Shown: one piece after another, positions 19,769 to 27,730 of the stretch | Numbering within the stretch: the stretch's first letter is position 1 | Layout: each line of letters opens with the position of its first letter | NCBI GenBank assembly: GCA_947488085.1 | Contig: CANKYI010000001.1 | Location: 2,799,928-2,863,927 of the forward strand | DNA: 64,000 bases | Source of the DNA: an uncultured Erythrobacter sp. | GTDB lineage: Bacteria; Pseudomonadota; Alphaproteobacteria; Sphingomonadales; Sphingomonadaceae | Reading direction: 5' to 3' | Notes under the pieces: model-generated | The model's input: only the letters and a program-made list of their open reading frames with translations | Database searches by the model: none | What the model was told of the DNA's origin: nothing | Made by a program: the position numbers and the translations under genes

Positions 19769-22266
19769 ACCAACCGGCCAGCGCGCCTCTTATCCCTGAA
19801 ATACCGCCCGAAATTCAAGGCTGGTTCGACGCGCGCGATTGGCGAGTGCGGCGGCATCAAAGTGATATGCTGGCAAAAGCGCGTGAGGGGCGTGACGCAC
19901 TGCTCGTTGCGGATACCGGAGCGGGAAAGACGCTTGCGGGGTTCCTTCCGACATTGTGCGATTTTGCACCTTCGACAGGCGCGTTGCCAGAGGACGGACT
20001 GCACACGCTCTATGTCTCGCCGCTAAAGGCGCTTGCTCACGACGTTAAGCGCAATCTGCTGACTCCGATTGAGGAGATCGGCCTGCCCATTCGGGTCGAG
20101 ACGCGCAGTGGAGACACATCGTCCGATCGCAAGAAACGCCAGCGCGAAAAGCCGCCACATGTGCTGCTGACCACTCCGGAATCGCTGTCTCTCCTACTGT
20201 CCTACCCCGAAAGTCTCGATCTGTTTCGCACGCTCAAACGTGTCGTGATTGACGAAGTGCACGCCTTCGCGACGGGCAAACGCGGCGATCTCCTTGCGCT
20301 CGCATTAGCACGGCTTCAGCAGCTTGCACCTGACATGCAGCGTGTGGCTTTGTCTGCGACTCTGGCCAATCCGCTGAGTTACCAGGAATGGCTGGCACCC
20401 CAGGCTGCCGATGGCACTGGAGAAATTTGCGCAGCTGATCTGGTTCTGGGCGAAGATGGTGCGGAGCCGGAGGTTGAGATCCTGCTCCCCATCGAAGAGC
20501 GCGTACCATGGGGAGGGCATGCGGGGCGCTGGGCCGTCGATCAGCTGTATGAGGCGATCAAGGCAAACCGCACGACGCTCGTCTTCACCAATACGCGCTT
20601 TCTGGCGGAGTTCATTTTCCAATGTCTGTGGGATGTGAATGAGGACAATCTGCCCATAGGTGTGCACCATGGTAGCCTGTCAAAAGAGGCGCGGCGCAAG
20701 GTCGAAGATGCGATGGCGGCCGGTGAGTTGCGCGGGCTGGTGTGCACCGCCAGCTTGGATCTAGGGGTCGATTGGGGCGATATCGATCTGGTGGTGCAAA
20801 TGGGCGCGCCCAAAGGCAGCTCGCGCCTGTTGCAAAGGATCGGGCGCGCGGGACACCGGCTCGACACGGCTAGCCGCGCAGTCTTGGTTCCTGGCAATCG
20901 GTTTGAATTCCTCGAAGCGATGGCAGCCAAAGATGCCGTCGACGAAGGCCAGCGCGACGGGGAGGATTTTCGCGCAGGGGGCCTCGATGTGCTCGCGCAG
21001 CACGTGATGGCCTGTGCATGTGCTGGGCCGTTTCACGAAGACGCTTTGCTGGCTGAATTGCAATCATCACTCGCCTATGCCTGGGTTGATGCCGAGGCGC
21101 TCGCGCGGGTGCTCAGCTTTGTCGAAAATGGCGGCTATGCCTTGCGCGCCTATGACAAGTTTAGGCGGATTGTGCGGGGCAAAGATGGCGTTTGGCGGCT
21201 TGCCCACCCATCACAGGCGCAGCGCCATCGGATGAACGCAGGCATTATCGTCGATTCTGAAATGCTGACCGTGCGGTTCAAGAACGGTCGCAAATTGGGC
21301 AAGGTGGAGGAGCGGTTTGCCGCTCAACTCTCGGCAGGCGATACGTTCTTTTTTGCAGGGCTCAGCGTCGAGGTCGAGAGCGTCAAAGACATGGATGTCA
21401 TTGTGCGCGCTGCCAAGAAGTCGGCGACGATCCCCTCCTATGGGGGGCTGCGCCTGCCGCTGACCACGCATCTGGCGACACGGGTGCAGGCGATGCTGGA
21501 TGATCGTGCGGGCTGGGGCCGTTTTCCCGATGATGTGCGCGAATGGTTGGAGGTGCAGGACTATCGCAGCCGCATGCCCAAGCCGGGCGAGCTGCTGGTT
21601 GAGAGTTTTCCTCATGGCGGCAAGCATTACACGACCTATTATACGTTCGAGGGGTGGAACGCGAACCAATCGCTGGGCATGCTGATCACACGGCGAATGG
21701 AGGATCGTGGTTTGATGCCGGGCGGGTTCGTTGCCAATGATTACACGCTGGCTGTGTGGGGATTGAAGCCAGTGGAGGACCCGAAACCGCTGCTATCGCC
21801 CGATATACTGACGCACGAATTCACCGAATGGGTCACGGAAAGTCACCTTTTGCGCCGGGCTTTCAGAGAGGTCGCCGTCATAAGCGGGCTGGTCGAGCGA
21901 CAGCATCCGGGCAAAAAGAAGACCGGCAAACAGGTCACATTTTCAACCGACCTGATCTACGATGTGCTCAAGAAATACGAGCCCGACCATGTGTTATTAG
22001 AGGCCGCATGGGCCGACGCGCGCGCGCGGATGACAGACGTAGGGCGGCTCGCCGATTTGCTGGAGCGGTCACAAAGCGAACTGGTCCATGTTGAGCTGGA
22101 CCGTGTGTCGCCTTTGGCCGTGCCTGTGATGACCATGATTGGCCGCGAGGCTGTGCCTCAAGGAGCGGTCGATGATGAGTTGTTGTTGGAGGCCGAAACC
22201 CTTGTCGGCGAAGCAATGCGGATCGATCCGATTGAGGAGTTGGAGGGTGGTCAGTTTGGCGCTTGA
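19765..22266 (+). CDS. Ligase-associated Lhr-type DEXH-box DNA helicase
   Basis: This is a superfamily 2 ATP-dependent helicase of the Lhr-like, ligase-associated DNA-damage-response group. Walker A DTGAGKT is at 50-56 and the DEVH box near 162. Motif IV-VI elements include SLDLGVDWGDIDLVVQ and RIGRAGHR. A long C-terminal region (about 400-833) carries the winged-helix and Lhr-core domains. The family usually sits in an operon with an ATP-dependent DNA ligase, a metallo-beta-lactamase-fold exonuclease and the PdeM phosphoesterase. None of these is nearby here. It overlaps the upstream DUF2059 gene by 4 bases and the convergent ExbD-like gene by 16. Confidence 0.9.
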   Translation: MNQPASAPLIPEIPPEIQGWFDARDWRVRRHQSDMLAKAREGRDALLVADTGAGKTLAGFLPTLCDFAPSTGALPEDGLHTLYVSPLKALAHDVKRNLLTPIEEIGLPIRVETRSGDTSSDRKKRQREKPPHVLLTTPESLSLLLSYPESLDLFRTLKRVVIDEVHAFATGKRGDLLALALARLQQLAPDMQRVALSATLANPLSYQEWLAPQAADGTGEICAADLVLGEDGAEPEVEILLPIEERVPWGGHAGRWAVDQLYEAIKANRTTLVFTNTRFLAEFIFQCLWDVNEDNLPIGVHHGSLSKEARRKVEDAMAAGELRGLVCTASLDLGVDWGDIDLVVQMGAPKGSSRLLQRIGRAGHRLDTASRAVLVPGNRFEFLEAMAAKDAVDEGQRDGEDFRAGGLDVLAQHVMACACAGPFHEDALLAELQSSLAYAWVDAEALARVLSFVENGGYALRAYDKFRRIVRGKDGVWRLAHPSQAQRHRMNAGIIVDSEMLTVRFKNGRKLGKVEERFAAQLSAGDTFFFAGLSVEVESVKDMDVIVRAAKKSATIPSYGGLRLPLTTHLATRVQAMLDDRAGWGRFPDDVREWLEVQDYRSRMPKPGELLVESFPHGGKHYTTYYTFEGWNANQSLGMLITRRMEDRGLMPGGFVANDYTLAVWGLKPVEDPKPLLSPDILTHEFTEWVTESHLLRRAFREVAVISGLVERQHPGKKKTGKQVTFSTDLIYDVLKKYEPDHVLLEAAWADARARMTDVGRLADLLERSQSELVHVELDRVSPLAVPVMTMIGREAVPQGAVDDELLLEAETLVGEAMRIDPIEELEGGQFGA

Positions 22267-22922
22267 ACCACAAAGCGTTCTTTACATGGGCCGCCTTCAG
22301 GGATCGAGTAATAAGGCACGGGGGTGTTTTCGTACGCTCGTTCTGGCACAAATATGCTCAACGCAACGTTCAGGCTGCTGTCCTGATTTGAAGCTGCACC
22401 TCCCCATTCATGGGTAAAGCGGCAATGCTCTTCCAATCCAGAAATTTGAAAGCGGACACCCCTTAACCTTAGCAAATAGAGAGCTTTGACAGTTGCATCA
22501 TAGCTTGCATTTGCGGCTGGTGCGAAGTCTATCGTGGGCTGTTCGTCAAAGGTTTTTACTTCGCGTAGTAAGATGGAGAAGTCTGCCTCGCGAATTGGAT
22601 GTCCATTCCAGAACATCTGGTCATCTTGTGAGATCGTAACACGGTTGATGGGCACTTCGGGACCATCGGGTCCCGCATCGATGCTTCCAGCCAACAATGC
22701 GTTGGCCGATTTTCCATCCCAAAGGTCAATGTTAAAGGCGTGTGGGCGGATTTGTGCAGCACCTAAAAAAACCATGATCGCCAAAAACAAGGCCACAAAC
22801 ACCATCGGCCGCGTATCAATTTTGCTGATCGGCTCGCCATGGTCAAAGCGTTTGCGAAGCGCAGGGTTGGCACATCTTAGGCCCTTAAAGGGCCTGCCGT
22901 GTTTGTGGTTCAGGTTTGCCAT
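22251..22922 (-). CDS. Degenerate ExbD-like protein without the transmembrane Asp
   Basis: This 223-residue protein has one membrane helix (about 42-60) and a periplasmic domain. The periplasmic part carries the same phrases as the two ExbD paralogues upstream: VTISQDDQMFWNG, then ASYDATVKALYLL. The helix lacks the aspartate that ExbD/TolR/MotB proteins use for proton movement (PMVFVALFLAIMVF in place of TPLIDVLLVLLIMF), so it cannot act as a normal ExbD. Two further cysteines occur in a 50-residue C-terminal extension not seen in ExbD. GAGGAG lies eight bases before the ATG, and 21 bases separate it from the ExbD gene ahead of it. It may be a regulatory or structural partner. Confidence 0.65.
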   Translation of the reverse strand: MANLNHKHGRPFKGLRCANPALRKRFDHGEPISKIDTRPMVFVALFLAIMVFLGAAQIRPHAFNIDLWDGKSANALLAGSIDAGPDGPEVPINRVTISQDDQMFWNGHPIREADFSILLREVKTFDEQPTIDFAPAANASYDATVKALYLLRLRGVRFQISGLEEHCRFTHEWGGAASNQDSSLNVALSIFVPERAYENTPVPYYSIPEGGPCKERFVVQAPN

Positions 22923-22943
22923 CCCCGCGTCTCCTCAGACTTG

Positions 22944-23390
22944 TCAGTCCAGCCCAGCATATTTGTGATTGCCCACAAAGGCGAACCGCTCCGCTCCTGA
23001 ATCCTTGATCAGAGCGATGGTGCGCGCGGATAAGTCATAGCTGGCAAGAGCCTCGGGTTCGAAACGCAGCAGCGGTTCCTCTTCCAATGCGCTCGCTGCG
23101 CTAACCTGGCGGCTCAGCACTTCGCGTGTGACGATTGCGCCGTTCCACATGAGCTGATCGTCGGCTGTGATCGTGACTGTGTTTTCGGGTAGAACCGGCA
23201 GTGGGGCGGTCAATTCATCAGGCGGGCCAGGCAGGTCGATGGTGGTCTCGTGGACCTTTATCGGCACCGCGATGATGATCATCACAAGCAGCACCAGCAG
23301 AACGTCGATAAACGGCGTGACATTCATTCCGCTCATTGGGCGCGCGGCCTTGGGTGCGTACATATTGGGGCGGGTGATTGATTTGGGCAT
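22944..23390 (-). CDS. exbD: ExbD/TolR family biopolymer transport protein
   Basis: This is a proton-channel partner of ExbB that powers TonB-dependent outer-membrane transport. One N-terminal helix carries the essential Asp (NVTPFIDVLLVLLV). The periplasmic domain has LMWNG and ASYDLSARTIALI, followed by FVGNHKY. The start at 23390 (MPKSITRP) is chosen over 23456 because GAGGAG lies eight bases upstream and the longer form would add an unrelated tail; the result is 148 residues. It lies downstream of a terminator that ends the main tonB unit, so it is probably transcribed separately together with the degenerate paralogue. Confidence 0.88.
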   Translation of the reverse strand: MPKSITRPNMYAPKAARPMSGMNVTPFIDVLLVLLVMIIIAVPIKVHETTIDLPGPPDELTAPLPVLPENTVTITADDQLMWNGAIVTREVLSRQVSAASALEEEPLLRFEPEALASYDLSARTIALIKDSGAERFAFVGNHKYAGLD

Positions 23391-23439
23391 TGTTGCAGCT
23401 CCTCTCAAAGTGAGGCGGTTAGGGGTCGCCTCTGAGAAG

Positions 23440-23508
23440 GTGATACAACATATCACAAAAGTTGCCTAACGCGTACCGGTATGCCGATTGCAATGCATTG
23501 CGTGTCAA
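23440..23508 (-). promoter_or_regulatory. Candidate promoter and two palindromes ahead of the distal exbD pair
   Basis: On the minus strand a TTGACA -35 box (23508-23503) is followed at 18 bases by a weak -10 (GCATAC). Between them lies the perfect 12-base palindrome GCAATGCATTGC (23490-23501). A second inverted repeat, GTGATA-CAACA-TATCAC (23440-23456), lies about 50 bases before the start codon. The palindromes are seen directly; their use as operators is inferred. Confidence 0.4.
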
Positions 23509-23524
23509 AGCACGTGATAGGACA

Positions 23525-23556
23525 CAAAAAAGGGCGACTCTTGCGAGCCGCCCTTT
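23525..23556 (-). terminator. Rho-independent terminator of tonB-exbB-exbD-exbD
   Basis: On the minus strand AAAGGGCG pairs with CGCCCTTT, and the inner CTC/GAG pairs extend the stem around a GCAA tetraloop. The run of T residues follows directly. It lies 24 bases after the exbD stop at 23580. Confidence 0.85.
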
Positions 23557-23579
23557 GATGTTTCGTAGCGTTTGCTGGC

Positions 23580-24017
23580 TTAGCGGCCTGAGCCAAACTC
23601 ACGATATTTGTCATTGCCGACAAAACCGAACTTGGTCACGCCCGATGCTTTGATCACCTGCAGCACTTTGGCTGACAGTTCATAGCTGGCGAGCGGTTCT
23701 GGTTCGAATTGAAGCTCAGGCTCCACCGCAAACTGGGTTGTCTCTTGTAGAAGAGTGACCAGTTGCCCCTGATTGATGGGATCTGCGTTCCACAGAATCT
23801 CCCCGGCCTGTGTCAGCACAAGCTTATTCTTGATCGGGTCAACCTGAATGTCAGTTGGTGGCGGGTTGCCTTGCGGAAGATCGATATCGACCGAGTGCGT
23901 TGCCACCGGGATGGTGATGATGAACATGATGAGCAGCACGAGCAAAACGTCGATCAACGGCGTCATGTTCATGTCCAGCATCGGTTCGCCGTCGAGTTTG
24001 CCTCCGGCCATACCCAT
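23580..24017 (-). CDS. exbD: ExbD/TolR family biopolymer transport protein
   Basis: This 145-residue ExbD has a single N-terminal helix containing the proton-site Asp (NMTPLIDVLLVLLIMF) and a periplasmic domain with ILWNADPIN, EPLASYELSAKVLQVI and FVGNDKY. It is closely related to the ExbD encoded at 22944-23390. Together with ExbB and TonB it should energise uptake through TonB-dependent receptors. It is the last gene of the main unit, 48 bases after the preceding exbD and just before a terminator. Confidence 0.93.
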   Translation of the reverse strand: MGMAGGKLDGEPMLDMNMTPLIDVLLVLLIMFIITIPVATHSVDIDLPQGNPPPTDIQVDPIKNKLVLTQAGEILWNADPINQGQLVTLLQETTQFAVEPELQFEPEPLASYELSAKVLQVIKASGVTKFGFVGNDKYREFGSGR

Positions 24018-24065
24018 GTCAGTTACTCCTTAAATGCCAGCGCAAAATCGCGCGCTGGGCTGAGA

Positions 24066-24599
24066 TTAGATGCCGGGATCAACCGGATTCGAAATGAAGC
24101 CAACCGTTGGATAACCAGCGGCCTGAACATTGTAGATCGCGCCTGCGACACAACGCCAAGGAGCCTCTGCATCGGCACGAATATGGACCTGTGGGATCCG
24201 CTCAGGATCCTCCATGATCGCTTCTGGACCACCAGCGGCAGTGACAATCGCATCCAAGCGGTTGAATGCTTGGTCGTAGAGTTCCGTAGAGGAGACCGGG
24301 GTGATATTGTTGAAATACACCCGGCATTCGCCTGAACGCGTTGCGCCCTGGAACCCAGTGTTGATCGTCGACGCGGTGTTACCGTTCACGTCGGTCGTGG
24401 TGACGGTGAGCTGAAGGTTTTCAACCTTATCTTTCGATTCGATCGATTCAAAAACCGGAATTCTCAGCTGTTCAACCGTCTGAATCGCAACCGGAACCGC
24501 GATAAGGAAGATGATCAGGAGAACCAGCATCACGTCCACGAGCGGCGTGGTGTTGATGTCGGACATGGGGGTTTCCCCGCCTCCCATCGAAATCGCCAT
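24066..24599 (-). CDS. exbD: ExbD/TolR family protein, larger divergent paralogue
   Basis: This 177-residue ExbD has the membrane motif [16 protein letters not shown] with the conserved Asp. Its periplasmic domain is about 30 residues longer than the other ExbD copies and contains a pair of cysteines (SGECRVYF and PWRCVAGA), which could form a disulfide. It is the first exbD after exbB. In sphingomonads and xanthomonads exbB is often followed by two exbD genes, and this copy with the one at 23580 fits that pattern. Confidence 0.92.
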   Translation of the reverse strand: MAISMGGGETPMSDINTTPLVDVMLVLLIIFLIAVPVAIQTVEQLRIPVFESIESKDKVENLQLTVTTTDVNGNTASTINTGFQGATRSGECRVYFNNITPVSSTELYDQAFNRLDAIVTAAGGPEAIMEDPERIPQVHIRADAEAPWRCVAGAIYNVQAAGYPTVGFISNPVDPGI

Positions 24600-24744
24600 T
24601 GTGAATTCCCTAACTGCTCAAATCTGAGCTTTATTCTAAAGTCAGCGCAAACCCGCGCTGCGGCGTAAAACCATTGTTGGCCAAAGGGGGATGGGGGCAC
24701 ACACGCGGCGCGGGCGCGCCCCCGTCAATCCTTTGCAAACAGGC

Positions 24745-25524
24745 TTACTTCTTAGCCGCTGCCGGCTTCGCAGCAGGCTTAGGAGCCGCTGTGCGTGCAG
24801 CAGGTGCCGCTGTCACAGAAGGCTTAACCGCGCCATCCGAGCTGATGTAAGCAAGGATATCTGTCGAGAAGCTGTTGAGCAGCTCTGCGATCCGACGGTT
24901 GCGTGCTTGAAGCCAGTTAAACGCAAGCACAGCAGGCACAGCCACAAGCAGACCAATCGCGGTCATGATCAAGGCCTCACCAACCGGACCAGCAACCTTA
25001 TCGATCGAAGCAGAACCTTCGATGCCGATGTTGATCAGAGCGCGATAGATACCGATCACCGTACCGAGCAGACCGATAAACGGTGCAGTAGCGCCCACAG
25101 ATGCGAGGAACGACAGGCCGCCGGAAAGCGACGAATTGATCGAATCTTCCGAACGTTGCAGCGAACCGTGCATGTAATCATGCGCTTCGAGGCTGTCGGT
25201 CATCTTGGCGTGCTTCTCATCAGCAGCGATCGCATCGTCAGCGATCTGACGCCATGCGCTGTTCTTCTCAAGCTTGGTTGCGCCTTCTTTAAGCGAAGCA
25301 GCGCGCCAGAAGCTGGTTTGAACACCCTTGTACTGCTTCATCACTTTGTTCTGTTCGAACAATTTGGTGAACAGGATGTAGAAAGAGCCAACCGACATAA
25401 TGACCATGACGGCGAGGATCGACCAAGCGACCGGGCCGCCTTCTTCCATAGCTTGAATGAAGCCGAACTTGTTTTCCGGCACTTCTGTCTCGGCTGCTGC
25501 CGCTGCAAGATAGTAAAGGTTCAT
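24745..25524 (-). CDS. exbB: ExbB/TolQ/MotA-type proton channel protein
   Basis: This inner-membrane subunit forms the proton channel with ExbD and drives TonB. Three membrane helices are predicted, at about residues 33-52, 140-165 and 180-200. The second and third hold the family signature GATAPFIGLLGTVIGIYRALI and ALIMTAIGLLVAVPAVLAFNWL. The length is 259 residues. The C-terminal tail is an Ala/Pro/Lys-rich low-complexity stretch. It lies between tonB and the first exbD, with 77 bases to tonB and 145 to exbD. TonB rather than Tol use is inferred from the linked tonB. Confidence 0.94.
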   Translation of the reverse strand: MNLYYLAAAAAETEVPENKFGFIQAMEEGGPVAWSILAVMVIMSVGSFYILFTKLFEQNKVMKQYKGVQTSFWRAASLKEGATKLEKNSAWRQIADDAIAADEKHAKMTDSLEAHDYMHGSLQRSEDSINSSLSGGLSFLASVGATAPFIGLLGTVIGIYRALINIGIEGSASIDKVAGPVGEALIMTAIGLLVAVPAVLAFNWLQARNRRIAELLNSFSTDILAYISSDGAVKPSVTAAPAARTAAPKPAAKPAAAKK

Positions 25525-25601
25525 GCGAGTATTCCTTAATTAAAAGATTGTTCCCCGAGACGCCCGCCCTCTCTCTGTGAGCGAGCGCCTACGATATTTC
25601 A

Positions 25602-26279
25602 TCAATTCAAACGGTAGGTGATCCGCGTCGAATAGGTGCCCGATGTCGGGTTACCTGCATCATCCAGTGCCGGGTTGAAACGAGCATAACGCTCCATCCC
25701 GCGACACGCGGCCTGATCCAGCACGCTCGATCCGCTGGAGCCAGTGACCGAGCAATTGGTTGCTCGACCGTTGGCAGTCACAGTCACGCGTACACCCACG
25801 GTGCCTTCAACCTCTTCACGCAAAGCCCGTGAAGGATAGTTGTCCTGAATACGACCAGCCCAACGACGTTCGTTGCGTGTCGTCGCTCCACGAGCCAGCG
25901 ATGGCGGTGGTGGTGGTGGCGGCGCAGCAGGCGGTGCTGGCGCAGCCGGTGGCGGAACCACGCGTGCAATCGGTGCCGGTGGCGGAGGCGTCTGCTGCGT
26001 CTCAATCTGTGGCGGGTTTACCGCGACACTGATGGGAGGCGGAGGCGCAACCGGAGGTGGTGGCGATACCGGCTCATCAGGCGGCGGCGGTGGTTCATCC
26101 GGTTCTTCGGGGGGTGGGGGTTCCTCGATATCGACTGTCGTCACGCGCTCAACGGCTTGCTTCACGACGTCGATGGTCAAGCCCAAAACCATAGCGAGAC
26201 CGATCGCAGCCACGATGCCGATCGCTATTATGAGGGCCGCAATCTTGCTCCCCGTCATTCCTTGGTCAGCGTAGGCCAT
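25602..26279 (-). CDS. tonB: Energy transducer TonB
   Basis: This protein couples the ExbB-ExbD proton channel to outer-membrane receptors. A membrane helix at about 14-35 is followed by a long Pro/Glu-rich periplasm-spanning region (about 45-130) with several runs of four to seven prolines. A C-terminal TonB domain (about 140-225) contains YPSRALREEVEGTVGVRVTV and the RFNPALDD end. The length is 225 residues. It leads the unit on the minus strand, with 463 bases of non-coding sequence between it and the divergent exported protein. Confidence 0.94.
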   Translation of the reverse strand: MAYADQGMTGSKIAALIIAIGIVAAIGLAMVLGLTIDVVKQAVERVTTVDIEEPPPPEEPDEPPPPPDEPVSPPPPVAPPPPISVAVNPPQIETQQTPPPPAPIARVVPPPAAPAPPAAPPPPPPPSLARGATTRNERRWAGRIQDNYPSRALREEVEGTVGVRVTVTANGRATNCSVTGSSGSSVLDQAACRGMERYARFNPALDDAGNPTSGTYSTRITYRLN

Positions 26280-26742
26280 CCAGTTGCTTTCTCTCCATTA
26301 CGTTGCCGAACCCCTTGCCCTTTTTACAGGCGGCAAGGCCCGACACATTACTTCGTCCGACACAATGAACACGTCAGGTCCGAATCCCAAACGCTCTGAT
26401 TCGCTCAAAGCGTTGGAGTTGAGACCCGGGCCGTGATTCCCAGAATCTTGTGTCTCCCAATCGGTTCCTGAATACTTCCTGCGACGCCCGTCAACCCGGT
26501 GGGCGCTCGCGGGAAATTCTGATCCCGATTAAGCCGCCATCTGCACCTGCTTCCCAAATGCATCCGAAACGGCTCAGCTTGCTCCGATCTTGTCCCCAAC
26601 CTCGTCGCAAGCCCTTGGAGCTTTAACGGTCAACACTTAGGCAATCAAACGCTTTATCGGTTCAGCATCGATTCACTGGCGTGGTTCTCGAATAGAAATA
26701 CGCTTGTAGCTTTGCGCCAAACACATACGGGATTTTTGCACG
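26280..26742. other. 463-base non-coding region between tonB and a divergent gene
   Basis: I find no gene or RNA here that I recognise. It must hold the divergent promoters. Short imperfect inverted repeats occur (AACGCT and AGCGTT around 26390-26415; CGGGA and TCCCG around 26510-26527), but no iron-regulator box of the GATAATGAT type is evident. Confidence 0.5.
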
Positions 26743-27636
26743 ATGGCGATCATTAACGCAAATTTAACACTTAAATTCAAGCGCGTAGGCGCAGTTGCTT
26801 TGTGCGCTGTGATGTTGGGTGCAAGCGGTGTTCCGGTTTTTGCACAGGATTCCGATTTACCCCCGCCAACAGCGGCCGAACGCGCGACCTATGTCGATCT
26901 AACGTCCTTGGCAGAGCGAAGTGACCTTGTGATCCGCGCAGAGATTCGCCGCCAAATTGAACTGGAACCGGAAAGAGCGCCCGGTTTGGCCCCCGGATTC
27001 GCACGGCTTTACATCGAAGCAGAGACACTCGCTTTGATCGGTGGGCAAAGGGCAGTGGGCGAATCGCTCAATTACCTGATCGATGTGCCGCTGAATGCGC
27101 GCGGAAAGCCCGAGCGGCTGAAAAATCGCGAGATGCTGCTGTTTGCTAACGCAGTTCCAGGGCGGCCTGGCTCAATTCAACTGACCGGAAAAAACGCGCA
27201 GCTTGACTATTCACCTGAGCTGGAGGCACGCCTTCGTCCGATACTTATTGATCTGGTCGATCGCGATCGACCGCCAGTTGTAACCGGTATCCGCGATGCT
27301 TTGGCCGTGCCGGGCACTCTAACGGGCGAATCAGAAACGCAGATTTTTCTTGAGACACGCGATGGCTCACCTGTGTCGGTGACGGTCCTGCGCCGTCCGG
27401 GTCAGCGCGCGGTTTGGGGTGTGTCATGGGGTGAGATCATCGATTCTGCCGCGCGTCCGCCGCAAACGGGCACGTTGCGCTGGTATCGCCTCGCTTGCGC
27501 GCTGCCCCAGCAATTGCCGTCGTCTGCCAATCTGGCGCGCGATGCAGGGGCTCGGCGATTGGCTCAAAACGACTATGCTTTGGTCATGCAGGATTTGGGC
27601 CCGTGCAACCGTGCGATTACCGAGGATGGCACCTAA
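26743..27636 (+). CDS. Exported protein of unknown function
   Basis: This 297-residue protein carries an N-terminal signal peptide (basic start, hydrophobic core VGAVALCAVMLGAS, cleavage after VFAQ). The mature part has a segment that reads like a beta-rich domain (about 45-150) with LAERSDLVIRAEI. There are only two cysteines in the mature part, both in the C-terminal region (LACALP and LGPCNR), which could form a disulfide. No family motif is recognised. It is divergent from tonB, so shared regulation is possible. It is preceded by ACGATGGCG without a strong ribosome binding site. Confidence 0.6.
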   Translation: MAIINANLTLKFKRVGAVALCAVMLGASGVPVFAQDSDLPPPTAAERATYVDLTSLAERSDLVIRAEIRRQIELEPERAPGLAPGFARLYIEAETLALIGGQRAVGESLNYLIDVPLNARGKPERLKNREMLLFANAVPGRPGSIQLTGKNAQLDYSPELEARLRPILIDLVDRDRPPVVTGIRDALAVPGTLTGESETQIFLETRDGSPVSVTVLRRPGQRAVWGVSWGEIIDSAARPPQTGTLRWYRLACALPQQLPSSANLARDAGARRLAQNDYALVMQDLGPCNRAITEDGT

Positions 27637-27730
27637 ACCGCGCCTGGCGCGCTCTTAGGCCTTGACGCGAAAGGGTTGTGCCGCCAGCGCTCGCCACGCA
27701 AATTTCGCCAGCCTGCACCGGAGCGCCCTC

